From NCBI RefSeq assembly GCF_021290985.1, contig NZ_JAJOYU010000006.1, positions 62,001 to 126,000 of the forward strand: DNA of 64,000 bases, written 5' to 3'. The notes below the pieces were generated by a model. The model saw only the letters and a list, made by a program, of their open reading frames with translations. It was not told where the DNA came from and did not search any database. Position numbers and translations under genes: made by a program. Source of the stretch: Rheinheimera soli (GTDB lineage Bacteria; Pseudomonadota; Gammaproteobacteria; Enterobacterales; Alteromonadaceae). Positions 25,509-33,400 of this stretch are shown one piece after another. Every line of letters begins with the position of its first letter. The stretch's first letter is position 1.

Positions 25509-26840
25509 ATGGAGCAACACTTTAATGCCCAGCCAACTCAAGGCTCTGATGACGATGAACTGTTGTTTGCTGTTGACGCTGAATCGGATGACGATCAGCG
25601 ACCCAGTTGGACAGTGCTTATTGTTGATGATGAGCCAGAAATACATCAGATCACTTTATTGGCGTTGCGTGATTTTACTTTCCTGCAACATAAACTGCAG
25701 TTTATAAGTGCTTACAGTGCCGCCGAAGCCAGGGATATTCTGGAAACGAACAGCAACATAGCGCTGATACTGCTGGATGTTGTGATGGAAACTGATGACG
25801 CTGGTCTGGTTCTGGTGCGCTACATTCGTGACCAGTTACAAAATCAACTGGTACGTATTATTTTGCGCACAGGTCAGCCGGGACAGGCGCCCGAGCATCG
25901 CATAGTGCTGGATTATGATATCAATGATTACCGATCTAAAACTGAGCTGACAGTGCAACGCCTGACGACCAGCGTGGTGTCTGCATTAAGAGCCTATATG
26001 GCGATTGAGCAGTTAGAACAGCTTAATGCCAGTCTGGAACAACAAGTTCAATCCAGAACTGAACAATTACAATGCAGTAATCAACAATTACAGCATTCTT
26101 TGGCGGAACTGGAAGCGGGGGAAAAAGCCGGCAAGCAGGTGCAGTTTAAAATGTTACCACCGCCAAGTTTCCATTGTGCTGAATATCAGTTTTGCCATGC
26201 CTTGTATCCATCTGAATTTATGAGCGGTGATTTTGTCGATTACTTTGCGGTCGATGAGCACAAGGTAGTGTTTTATATCGCCGATGTGTCAGGTCACGGC
26301 GTGGCATCGGCCTTTGTGACTGTGTATCTGAAGCGTTTTATCAGCGCTAAGCTGGAACGTTATCAGCGTGGCACCTGCGATCATATTATTGATCCTGCTG
26401 CTGTTTTGGCTGAATTAAACAAAGAGCTGCTGAAGGAAAAAATCGGCAAATACATAGCGCTGTTTTATGCGGTGCTGGACACCCGGACTGCAGAAATAAC
26501 CTATGCCAACGCAGGCGCTTTTCCCTGGCCTTTGCTGTTAGAAAAGCAGCATGGCAGCTATCTGGAATTAAAAAGCACCCCTGTGGGTATGTTTGATTTT
26601 GCCAGTTACACGAATCACTGCCTGTTAATTCAGGAAAACAGCAGCTTATTTTTATGGTCCGACGGTGTGTTAGATGTATTACCACAACAAAATACAGAGC
26701 AAAAACTGCAGCATTTATTGCAGGTTAGTGCAGAGCAAAACGACATCGCCGATTTGCTTAAGGCTTTAGCCATAGATCCAACTCAGCCTTTGCCCGACGA
26801 TTTAACTATACTGAAGTTAACCCGGCACCTACGCAGATAA
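25509..26840 (+). CDS. Response regulator with PP2C (SpoIIE/RsbU-type) phosphatase
   Basis: Cytoplasmic 443-residue protein. The receiver domain has VLIVDDEPE, the phospho-acceptor in ILLDVVME, RTGQPG and the Lys in YRSKTEL. A coiled coil follows (about 165-200), then a SpoIIE-type phosphatase with FMSGDFVDYF, ADVSGHGVASAF, YANAGAFP and LWSDGVLD, whose acidic residues bind metal. Such proteins dephosphorylate STAS antagonists, and one is encoded next door, as in HsbR/HsbA or RssB-type systems. ATG 25509 behind AAGGAAAG is preferred to the upstream frame start at 25476. Confidence 0.93.
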   Translation: MEQHFNAQPTQGSDDDELLFAVDAESDDDQRPSWTVLIVDDEPEIHQITLLALRDFTFLQHKLQFISAYSAAEARDILETNSNIALILLDVVMETDDAGLVLVRYIRDQLQNQLVRIILRTGQPGQAPEHRIVLDYDINDYRSKTELTVQRLTTSVVSALRAYMAIEQLEQLNASLEQQVQSRTEQLQCSNQQLQHSLAELEAGEKAGKQVQFKMLPPPSFHCAEYQFCHALYPSEFMSGDFVDYFAVDEHKVVFYIADVSGHGVASAFVTVYLKRFISAKLERYQRGTCDHIIDPAAVLAELNKELLKEKIGKYIALFYAVLDTRTAEITYANAGAFPWPLLLEKQHGSYLELKSTPVGMFDFASYTNHCLLIQENSSLFLWSDGVLDVLPQQNTEQKLQHLLQVSAEQNDIADLLKALAIDPTQPLPDDLTILKLTRHLRR

Positions 26841-26851
26841 AGGGCAAACCT

Positions 26852-27349
26852 ATGACAACACCACAAGATCAAATTCTGTTCGCCTGCGTTGAGCATTGCT
26901 GTTTTTTCAAATTGCGTGGTGAGCTGCGTTATACCAATGCGACCGGTATGGACGATCTGGTTGAACGGCTGTTTTCTGCAAAACTGCAGTGTAAACAACT
27001 GGTGGTAGATTTAAACCAAGCCAGCTTTATGGACAGCACTTATATAGGTTTATTGGCCAGTCTGGCGCGTTATTGTCAGCAGCAGCAATTGCCAAAACCT
27101 ACTTTGTTTTCCACTCAGCCCCAGGTCAACGAACTGCTGTTTAGCCTTTGCCTGGATCAGGCTTTTGATATTGTGCAGCAGAGTACAGATAAAGAGTTCG
27201 ATATGACCAGCGTTCAAGCCCAGCCATACAGCGATCAGCAAAAAGGTCTGATGATCCTGCATGCACACGAAGCACTGATTGCATTGAATGAGAAAAACAG
27301 AAGTGAGTTTCAGTCTGTGGTGGATGTATTAAAGCAGCAGTTAAGTTGA
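26852..27349 (+). CDS. STAS-domain anti-sigma factor antagonist
   Basis: A 165-residue protein with a STAS domain in its first 110 residues. The likely phosphorylation-site region is VVDLNQASFMDSTYIGLLASL, with Ser/Thr at the usual position. The C-terminal 45 residues are extra. It lies 11 bases after the PP2C regulator and is its obvious substrate. No anti-sigma kinase is encoded within this window, so the third partner of the switch is missing here. Confidence 0.88.
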   Translation: MTTPQDQILFACVEHCCFFKLRGELRYTNATGMDDLVERLFSAKLQCKQLVVDLNQASFMDSTYIGLLASLARYCQQQQLPKPTLFSTQPQVNELLFSLCLDQAFDIVQQSTDKEFDMTSVQAQPYSDQQKGLMILHAHEALIALNEKNRSEFQSVVDVLKQQLS

Positions 27350-27427
27350 ACAGTGCAGCCTCTGTATCTCTGACTATACTCATAGCGTTTTTTTAACTTC
27401 AAATAAACGACTTATAAGGAGAAGGTT

Positions 27428-27889
27428 ATGTCCGACGTTCAGGCGGTTCCACCAGGCTACTCTGCAGTATTGCCTTATCTGGTGATCAAAAATGCGGCGG
27501 CGGCACTGGATTTTTATCAGAGAGCTTTTGGTGCCGAAACCATAATGCGGATGAATATGCCGTCCGGTGCTGTAATGCATGCCGAAATGCATATAGGCGC
27601 TGCAGTATTTATGCTCAGTGAGCAGAGTGATGAGTGGGGCACAAAAAGCCCGGATATGCTGGGTGCCAGCCCTGTGACTTTGATGATCTACGTACCTGAT
27701 GTGGATGCTTTTGTAGAGAGAGCAGCAGCGGCTGGGGCCACTGTGACCATGCCGGTAGCAGACCAATTCTGGGGCGATCGTAGTGGCTGTCTGCAAGACC
27801 CTTTTGGCCACTTGTGGATGATCTCTACTCACGTAGAAGATGTATCTGAAGAAGAAATGGCAAAACGCTCAGCACAGATGTTTGGGTAG
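27428..27889 (+). CDS. VOC/PhnB-like glyoxalase-superfamily protein
   Basis: A 153-residue protein of the vicinal oxygen chelate superfamily, PhnB/YaeR-like subgroup: PYLVIKNAAAALDFYQRAFGA at the start, MHAEMHIGAAVFMLS, VTLMIYVPDVDAFVERA, and WGDRSGCLQDPFGHLWM. Members range from glyoxalases to resistance proteins; the metal site is only partly conserved, so the activity is open. Good AAGGAGAAGG site. Confidence 0.9.
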   Translation: MSDVQAVPPGYSAVLPYLVIKNAAAALDFYQRAFGAETIMRMNMPSGAVMHAEMHIGAAVFMLSEQSDEWGTKSPDMLGASPVTLMIYVPDVDAFVERAAAAGATVTMPVADQFWGDRSGCLQDPFGHLWMISTHVEDVSEEEMAKRSAQMFG

Positions 27890-27926
27890 CAGTGAACTTA
27901 ACAATCATCATCAAATAGTTATTAAA

Positions 27927-27950
27927 CAAGGGCGCAGCAATGCGCCCTTG
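27927..27950. terminator. Hairpin terminator after the VOC gene
   Basis: Perfect 10-bp stem CAAGGGCGCA / TGCGCCCTTG with a GCAA loop, 38 bases after the stop. The following T-tract is weak on the plus strand. Confidence 0.6.
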
Positions 27951-28119
27951 ACCTTTGTATTCATCGCTCACAGCACTAAAGTACTACCGCGCTTTTTAGC
28001 TGTTCCATCTATAGTTTTTTTCACGCCAAAGCCTGCTGCTGTAGTTGCTAACGAACAAACAGGGAAGGGCTGCGTTGCTTCGGTGTTCATCAAAACAATA
28101 AAGATAAGGAACAGACAAA

Positions 28120-30030
28120 GTGCAAAAATATTCTTACCCTCTGGCGGCTCTGTTAACGCTGGGCCTATTATCTTCAGCGGCTTTGGCCGGTAGCTGGCAG
28201 CAAAATCAGGCAGTTGGCGGCTTTAACAAAGTACATTTATATACCCCGGATTCAGTATCTTCTATTGGTCAGGGCCGGGGCTTACTGGTGGTATTGCATG
28301 GCTGTACTCAGTCGGTAGATGCTTACTTAACTGCAAATCTGGCGCAAGCGGCTGAACAGCATGGCCTGGTCATTGCCGTACCTGATGCAATGAATAAAGC
28401 GGGTTTTGGTTGCTGGTCTTATTGGCAGGGAACCAGAAACCGCAGCAGTGGCGATTATAAAAACCTGATCAATCTGGCGACCGCCTTAATGGCCACCCCA
28501 AGTTATCAGATAGACCCGAATCAGGTTTATATTGCCGGTTTGTCCTCTGGTGCCTCTTTTGCTCATACCACAGCTTGTATTGCACCTGATATTTTTGCTG
28601 GTGTTGGCGTTAGTGCTGGCCCAAGCATAGGCACCAGCTCTAGTGGTGCTCTTGGTCCTTGTGAAACCGCGGATGTTGCAACACGCTGTAACCAATACGC
28701 CGGCAGTTATTCCAGTCACTTTACCAGCCAGATTGCCTCTATTGCCCATGGCCGTAACGACACTACAGTGAACCTTTGCTATAACGAGCAAAATGCCACT
28801 GGCATGGCCGATTTATACAACGTAAGCCGATTGGCGGGTGAGAACCTGATCAGCAACGGCACTGGCCGCACTGCAGATGAGAGCTTATGGCAAAACGGTC
28901 GGGTGTCTATGTTGTGGCTCAATAATGTCGATCACGCCTGGTCTGGCGGTCAGGGTGCCAGTGGATCCTACATCAATGGCAACGGTATTAATTACGCCAG
29001 TTATTTAGGGCAGTATTTCCGTGACAATAACCAAAGAGTAAACCGCAATAGCGCGCCAGAACTGACAGATATCAGTGTCAGCCAGACTACTAATCAAATA
29101 AGCCTTAGTGGGAAAGCAACGGACGCAGATGCGGACTCCATCAGTATCCATGCCAGTTTTAATAACAGCATGAACCAGACGGTGAGTGTCAGCACAACGC
29201 CCAACACCACAGGCAACTTCAGCCTGACCAGCCCGGTTTTGGCCAACGATTGGTATCAAATCACAGTGACAGCCACTGACAGCGAAGGTTTGGTAAGTGA
29301 CCCTTACAGCAGCTCAGTTTTACTAGGGCCGCCACCTCCAGCCGCAGCACCAGAACTGAGTGAGCTGTCCGTTGTTGTGGATGGGCAATGTGCCACTGTC
29401 ACAGGCCGGGTGTTTGATTTAAATCGTGATTTGGCCTCTGTCAGTGTTGAATTCAGTACAGGCACTGTCGCTGCCACTTTGATCGGCGATTTATTTAGTG
29501 CCCAGCGTTGTGGTTTAGCTGGCGGTAACAATACAGCTTTAGTCACAGCACTTGATGCCGGAGGCTTGCTAAGTTCGGAATTAGTTAACTTCAGCATAGA
29601 TGCAGGACAAAACGCGACGCTTGATCAGCACATTGCTGCAGGTCGGTTGAACTACACCAATTATGCCAACTGTTATCTGGAATACAGCACCGCCAGTTTT
29701 ATATTGCGTGAACAGCTGGTTACAGGTAATCAGTGCCGTTGGCAGGATAATGACGCCAGTTGTTTTGGCCCCACTCAAAGTTGCAGCAGCACTGGTGGAG
29801 GGGACGATAGTGGCGATCCAACACCACAGCCACCGGCAGATTGTGTGCAGTTCAGCACCAATAACTACAGTCACAAACTGGCAGGCCGGGCCTATAGTTC
29901 CGGTAATCCATATGCACCAAATTATTTTGCGACCGGCAGCAATACAGCGCTGGCAGGCTCTACCTGGGGCGTCAGTGTTTTATCGTCCAGTAGTAGCGGG
30001 TACTGGCAACTGGGCGCTTGCCCCCAATAG
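28120..30030 (+). CDS. Secreted PHB-depolymerase-like esterase with binding domains
   Basis: A 636-residue exported protein. Signal peptide to about residue 23 (AALAG). The catalytic domain (30-310) of the poly(3-hydroxybutyrate) depolymerase/acetylxylan esterase family has VVLHGC (60-62), the lipase box G-L-S142-S-G, Asp214 in GRND and His272 in DHAW. Two Ig/Fn3-like beta domains follow (about 315-500), then a Cys-rich linker and a C-terminal module (about 575-636) with SHKLAGRAYSSG, likely substrate binding. It starts at GTG behind AAGGAA. It acts on an extracellular polyester or polysaccharide ester; which one is not visible. Confidence 0.87.
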   Translation: MQKYSYPLAALLTLGLLSSAALAGSWQQNQAVGGFNKVHLYTPDSVSSIGQGRGLLVVLHGCTQSVDAYLTANLAQAAEQHGLVIAVPDAMNKAGFGCWSYWQGTRNRSSGDYKNLINLATALMATPSYQIDPNQVYIAGLSSGASFAHTTACIAPDIFAGVGVSAGPSIGTSSSGALGPCETADVATRCNQYAGSYSSHFTSQIASIAHGRNDTTVNLCYNEQNATGMADLYNVSRLAGENLISNGTGRTADESLWQNGRVSMLWLNNVDHAWSGGQGASGSYINGNGINYASYLGQYFRDNNQRVNRNSAPELTDISVSQTTNQISLSGKATDADADSISIHASFNNSMNQTVSVSTTPNTTGNFSLTSPVLANDWYQITVTATDSEGLVSDPYSSSVLLGPPPPAAAPELSELSVVVDGQCATVTGRVFDLNRDLASVSVEFSTGTVAATLIGDLFSAQRCGLAGGNNTALVTALDAGGLLSSELVNFSIDAGQNATLDQHIAAGRLNYTNYANCYLEYSTASFILREQLVTGNQCRWQDNDASCFGPTQSCSSTGGGDDSGDPTPQPPADCVQFSTNNYSHKLAGRAYSSGNPYAPNYFATGSNTALAGSTWGVSVLSSSSSGYWQLGACPQ

Positions 30031-30060
30031 TTAAATTGCCGCTAAGTTGTCATTGAATAA

Positions 30061-30096
30061 AAACAGGGTAAGACCTAATGTCTTGCCCTGTTTTTT
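30061..30096 (+). terminator. Rho-independent terminator after the esterase
   Basis: AACAGGGTAAGAC / GTCTTGCCCTGTT stem (13 bp with one G-T pair), loop CTAAT, then TTTTTT. Confidence 0.9.
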
Positions 30097-30254
30097 GTCT
30101 GAAATGAGCAGTAAGTTAAGCAGTGAGAGGTTGCATAAAAGCAATGGATCGGCTGAGACCAAATGACAAAAAAACAAAAGTGGACTTCATGCACAGCCGG
30201 TCCGCTTGATCTGGTGAAGGTTGCAAGGCCTTAGGCCCCGAATACCGCAGCTTG

Positions 30255-30602
30255 TTAGCTGCCCACTTTGCTTACCACTAGTGTCAGTTTTTTATCGCCA
30301 ATTTCCATGGACGCTTCTTTATCGTAGGCCAGGATAAATGACGGCTTTATAGTGTCACTACCAAAGGTAACTGCAGTTGCAACACCGACAGTTTGATCCT
30401 GCTTTGGTGTGATCGTTAAGTTGTAGCTAAAGTCATCACCTAGAGTAAAGGATGCCGTTTTGTCCGCCTCTACGATCAGCATGGGGGCTGCAACTAACTC
30501 ACCATTCTTAAAAAAAGAAGTCGAAACCTGATAGGTCTCAGCGGCAAAACAGGCCACAGAGGTCAATAAAGAGGCGACTAATAAACTTACCTTAATTTTC
30601 AT
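30255..30602 (-). CDS. Small exported protein of unknown function
   Basis: A 115-residue protein with a clear signal peptide (cleavage likely after ACFA, residue 20) and a beta-rich mature part containing KNGELVAAPMLIVEADKTAS. Proteins with the same GE..AAP..LV pattern recur in gammaproteobacteria, but I know no assigned function. AAGGAC ribosome site. No co-transcribed neighbour. The 220 bases between it and the esterase hold only the terminator. Confidence 0.75.
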   Translation of the reverse strand: MKIKVSLLVASLLTSVACFAAETYQVSTSFFKNGELVAAPMLIVEADKTASFTLGDDFSYNLTITPKQDQTVGVATAVTFGSDTIKPSFILAYDKEASMEIGDKKLTLVVSKVGS

Positions 30603-30762
30603 TTTAATGTCCTTATGTACTATGAAGGGGAAAGCAGCTGACTTTTTACCGCCTTATCTGGCGTTCACAATGGATCAAAGTCTGTGAAACTATGGGGCGC
30701 TCTTTAGTTGTCTATCTGATACTAATGGCATTTGCACATTTAGGGAACAAGTGGCCCTCAGA

Positions 30763-31206
30763 TTAATTTTGGGCCAGTTGAATCAGTCTGTCGTATTGTT
30801 GCTGATTAATGCCGTAACGCTTGAGCGGAATAATTTCTGCTTGATCAGTGTTTTTTAAACTTAGCTTTAATAATTTGGAGTCAGGGGATAACTCAAAACA
30901 GCTGATTTCTTTCCAGCAATAGCGCTTCATACCTGATACCGGATCACCAAATTGAATACCTTGCTCACTGGCAACAAAAATGCGCTGCGGCCTGATCCCG
31001 ACTTGTATTGAAAGCACCAAAGCTAAGGCTGGCCCCATTACAATCACTGCGACCAGTTTCCCTGCATTGCTATTCCCTGAACTGAGGACATCGGAGATGT
31101 AGTGGTAGCCAATAAAGGTTGCTGTCCACAGTGCTATATTCAACAGGATGATTTTCAGCGCTTTTATACCTGCACTTTGGCTTCGTTCCCGCAGTTCAAA
31201 TTCCAT
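30763..31206 (-). CDS. Small membrane protein of unknown function
   Basis: A 147-residue protein with two membrane segments (about 17-38 and 48-68) and a C-terminal cytoplasmic beta-rich part (QRIFVASEQGIQFGD, WKEISCFELSPDSKLLKL) that resembles PH-like domains of YcxB-type proteins. GGAAAG ribosome site before the ATG. Not recognised further. Confidence 0.72.
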   Translation of the reverse strand: MEFELRERSQSAGIKALKIILLNIALWTATFIGYHYISDVLSSGNSNAGKLVAVIVMGPALALVLSIQVGIRPQRIFVASEQGIQFGDPVSGMKRYCWKEISCFELSPDSKLLKLSLKNTDQAEIIPLKRYGINQQQYDRLIQLAQN

Positions 31207-31299
31207 TTTTTATAACTTTCCATAGGCTTAGGCTATGAAAATACACTACATAGTTGCAGAACCAAGGTCAATTTCTGAGACAAGCTTTGTTTCTGTCCC

Positions 31300-32310
31300 T
31301 CAGACTTTCAAATCAATCTGCTGCAATAAACCTACGTTTTTATCTTCGGTGATAAAAATTGAGCTGCGCTCCAGCCGGCCTTGTAGTTCGTCTTTGTGCC
31401 TTAAGCTAAAAGGTGTTGCGACAGAATCGACGCTCAGGGCTGTGACCCCCATCTCTTTTAAGCTGTACAAGCCTTTATCTTCCGGGCGCCATAACCATAA
31501 ACTTTCCCAGATAGGGTCTTGCTTATCGATCAGGCCGTTTTGGTCTTCATCAAAAGCGGCCAGTTCGGCAAAACCTTCGCCTGTGCTGGGGCCAAATAAT
31601 TCTTTGCCAGAATCAACCACACCATTGTTATTGCTGTCTTTGGCCAGATAATACTGGCCTTGTGCAAGTTGCTGAATATGTTTGGCATTGTCTGTCAGAT
31701 GAAAAGCTGTAGTTTGGCCCGTCAGTTCAACAGGGCGGCCGTTAAAGCTCATTACCAGTGGGTCTTTCATCGGCTGTTCTGTGCGTTCACTGTAGCTGAA
31801 TGCTTCGTAGCTCATGGCAAATTGCATCGACCAGCTAAAACTGCTGCCATCGTCCAGAGCTACTGAACCTGAGAAATCTGCGCTGACGGCTTCATAACGA
31901 TAGGACCACTCACGGATAGTCACGCCTGAAGCATTTTGATTTTCAAGCTGCGCTGGCTGGGGGGTTGTGGTTGAGCCATTCAAGGCCCGGTTTAATTCTG
32001 CCGGGTCTACCCAGCTTTTTAACTCTTCACCTGTCAGTTGTTCCAGCAAACGTTTAATAGTGCCAATGGAATATACAGCGTTAAAAAGACCATCGTCACT
32101 TGTAGCTTGCGTTGTGTCTTCCGGCTTTGATGCTGCACTGTTTTCTGCAGTAATAACATTAGCTGAAGGTAGCAGAGAAGTCTGAGTTAAACTTCTGTTA
32201 TCCTTTGTTACAGTTAAGCTGTCATTTCGCGCTGGACTCACAGTGCGACCTGAATACAATAACTGCTGACTGCTGGAGTTCTGTTGTTGCTTGATGCTGA
32301 GGATTTGCAT
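31300..32310 (-). CDS. EF-hand-like protein of unknown function
   Basis: A 336-residue protein without an obvious signal peptide. The N-terminal third is Ser/Thr/Gln-rich and low-complexity. A central domain (about 130-215) contains repeated aromatic beta strands (EWSYRYEAVSADFSGSVAL). The C-terminal half has two calcium-loop-like segments, DSNNNGVVDSGKELFG and DEDQNGLIDKQDPIWE, as in dockerin or EF-hand proteins. Related proteins are common in Alteromonadales-like genomes without a known role. Divergent from the HopJ-family gene. Confidence 0.75.
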   Translation of the reverse strand: MQILSIKQQQNSSSQQLLYSGRTVSPARNDSLTVTKDNRSLTQTSLLPSANVITAENSAASKPEDTTQATSDDGLFNAVYSIGTIKRLLEQLTGEELKSWVDPAELNRALNGSTTTPQPAQLENQNASGVTIREWSYRYEAVSADFSGSVALDDGSSFSWSMQFAMSYEAFSYSERTEQPMKDPLVMSFNGRPVELTGQTTAFHLTDNAKHIQQLAQGQYYLAKDSNNNGVVDSGKELFGPSTGEGFAELAAFDEDQNGLIDKQDPIWESLWLWRPEDKGLYSLKEMGVTALSVDSVATPFSLRHKDELQGRLERSSIFITEDKNVGLLQQIDLKV

Positions 32311-32385
32311 TTTGGCTCCCCCTCTTACTTAGGCTTAACGACTGTATCGACCATAATTGTACAAACTTTAATCAGGGCCTTAATC

Positions 32386-32733
32386 ATGTTAGAAAATTTT
32401 TTCCGTCAGTTGACGACAGATCCAGACAGCATTAGTTTTCAGCAAAGCATAGAGCTGATTGAAAGCTTATACGATTTTACTGAAACTGCTTTTCAGAATG
32501 GCGATAAACACAATGCCGCTGGTGAAAACAATGGTTCCTGCAAGATTTTAGCTTTTGCGTTGTTGCACCGTTTGTCGGAACCACAAGCTTTGCAGATGTT
32601 TGGTGATTATTACCGTGTAGATGTGTTATCCAGCCCGGCAGGCTCAGATCACGCCAATATCCGTCAGTTCATGCAGCACGGCTGGGATGGCATTGAGTTC
32701 AGCGGTCAGGCTTTAAGCCCAAAATCCGTTTAA
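32386..32733 (+). CDS. HopJ type III effector family protein
   Basis: A 115-residue protein of the HopJ family: YDFTETAFQNGDKHNAAGEN, GSCKILAFALLHRLSE, YYRVDVLSSPAGSDHANIRQFM and HGWDGIEFSG. Despite the name, this family is widespread in free-living bacteria without type III secretion, and no secretion genes are here. The frame is open upstream, but family alignment places the start at ATG 32386. Its stop overlaps that of the convergent response regulator. Confidence 0.93.
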   Translation: MLENFFRQLTTDPDSISFQQSIELIESLYDFTETAFQNGDKHNAAGENNGSCKILAFALLHRLSEPQALQMFGDYYRVDVLSSPAGSDHANIRQFMQHGWDGIEFSGQALSPKSV

Positions 32734-32746
32734 GCGGATTGGGCTT
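32715..32746. terminator. Bidirectional terminator containing both stop codons
   Basis: AAGCCCAAAATCCG and CGGATTGGGCTT can pair with a two-base bulge around the loop TTTAAG. The overlapping stop codons of the two convergent genes (32731-32733 and 32730-32732) lie in the loop. A T-rich tract is lacking on either side, so its strength is uncertain. Confidence 0.55.
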
Positions 32747-33122
32747 GGGGTAGATTGCAGATACGATTCATCGTTGCCTGAATTTTTTGCGGGGTAAAAG
32801 GTTTTGCCATAAAACCACTGGCTCCTCCTTCGACACTGCGTTTTACATTTTCCACAGTGCTGTGTGCAGACATAATGACCACATGGCACTTAGGTTCTAA
32901 TGCTTTAATACGGCTTAACAGCTCATGGCCGTTACTGTCCGGTAATTCAATATCCAGAAAAATCACATCAGGATGATCAGTGCTGATGGCCATCAAGGCT
33001 TGTTGCCCTGTGCTGGCTTCTGCCACTTTTTCGGCACCCATAATACGCAAATTTTGAGTTAAGAAATAACGAACAGAACTGACGTCATCGACGATCAGAA
33101 TAGAGGATTGATCTATAGTCAT
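32730..33122 (-). CDS. Single-domain CheY-like response regulator
   Basis: A 130-residue receiver domain. Acidic pocket in ILIVDDVSSVR, phospho-acceptor Asp in VIFLDIELPDSNG, Thr/Ser in VIMSAHST and Lys in GFMAKPFTP, all intact. It has no output domain. ATG 33122 (MTIDQSS) has an AAGGA at the right distance and is preferred to the frame start at 33146. No kinase is adjacent. Confidence 0.92.
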   Translation of the reverse strand: MTIDQSSILIVDDVSSVRYFLTQNLRIMGAEKVAEASTGQQALMAISTDHPDVIFLDIELPDSNGHELLSRIKALEPKCHVVIMSAHSTVENVKRSVEGGASGFMAKPFTPQKIQATMNRICNLPQAQSA

Positions 33123-33303
33123 GCGCAACATCCTTGCTTGGGGCATTTACTGATTAAGCATGTCGTGATTTAGCTAAAAGCGCAATAAATAAACGATATT
33201 TTCCTGATAAAACCAGTTCAGCAGAGTAACGGATAAAATACATAAGCTGCAGTGGTGATAAAGCCGGGCAAAACAGTGGTGTCTGAACGCTATAAAAAAT
33301 AAA

Positions 33304-33340
33304 AAAGCGACTGGCTTTTTTGAGCTAAACCAGTCGCTTT
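33304..33340 (-). terminator. Terminator of the TonB receptor-phytase unit
   Basis: AAAGCGACTGG / CCAGTCGCTTT, 11-bp stem; on the minus strand the T-tract TTTTTTATTTTTTATAG follows. It lies 60 bases after the phytase stop. Confidence 0.88.
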
Positions 33341-33400
33341 GCTGCTTTTTATAGTAAGCCGTAAAGAAAGAATTTCGTTTTGGCACTCTTTATTTTAGTG

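Noticed and set aside
29663-30034. 123-codon frame inside the esterase gene
   Set aside because: Same strand, shifted frame of a gene with clear domain structure.
31235-31651. 138-codon plus-strand frame opposite the EF-hand-like gene
   Set aside because: Antisense shadow of the minus-strand gene; no family pattern.
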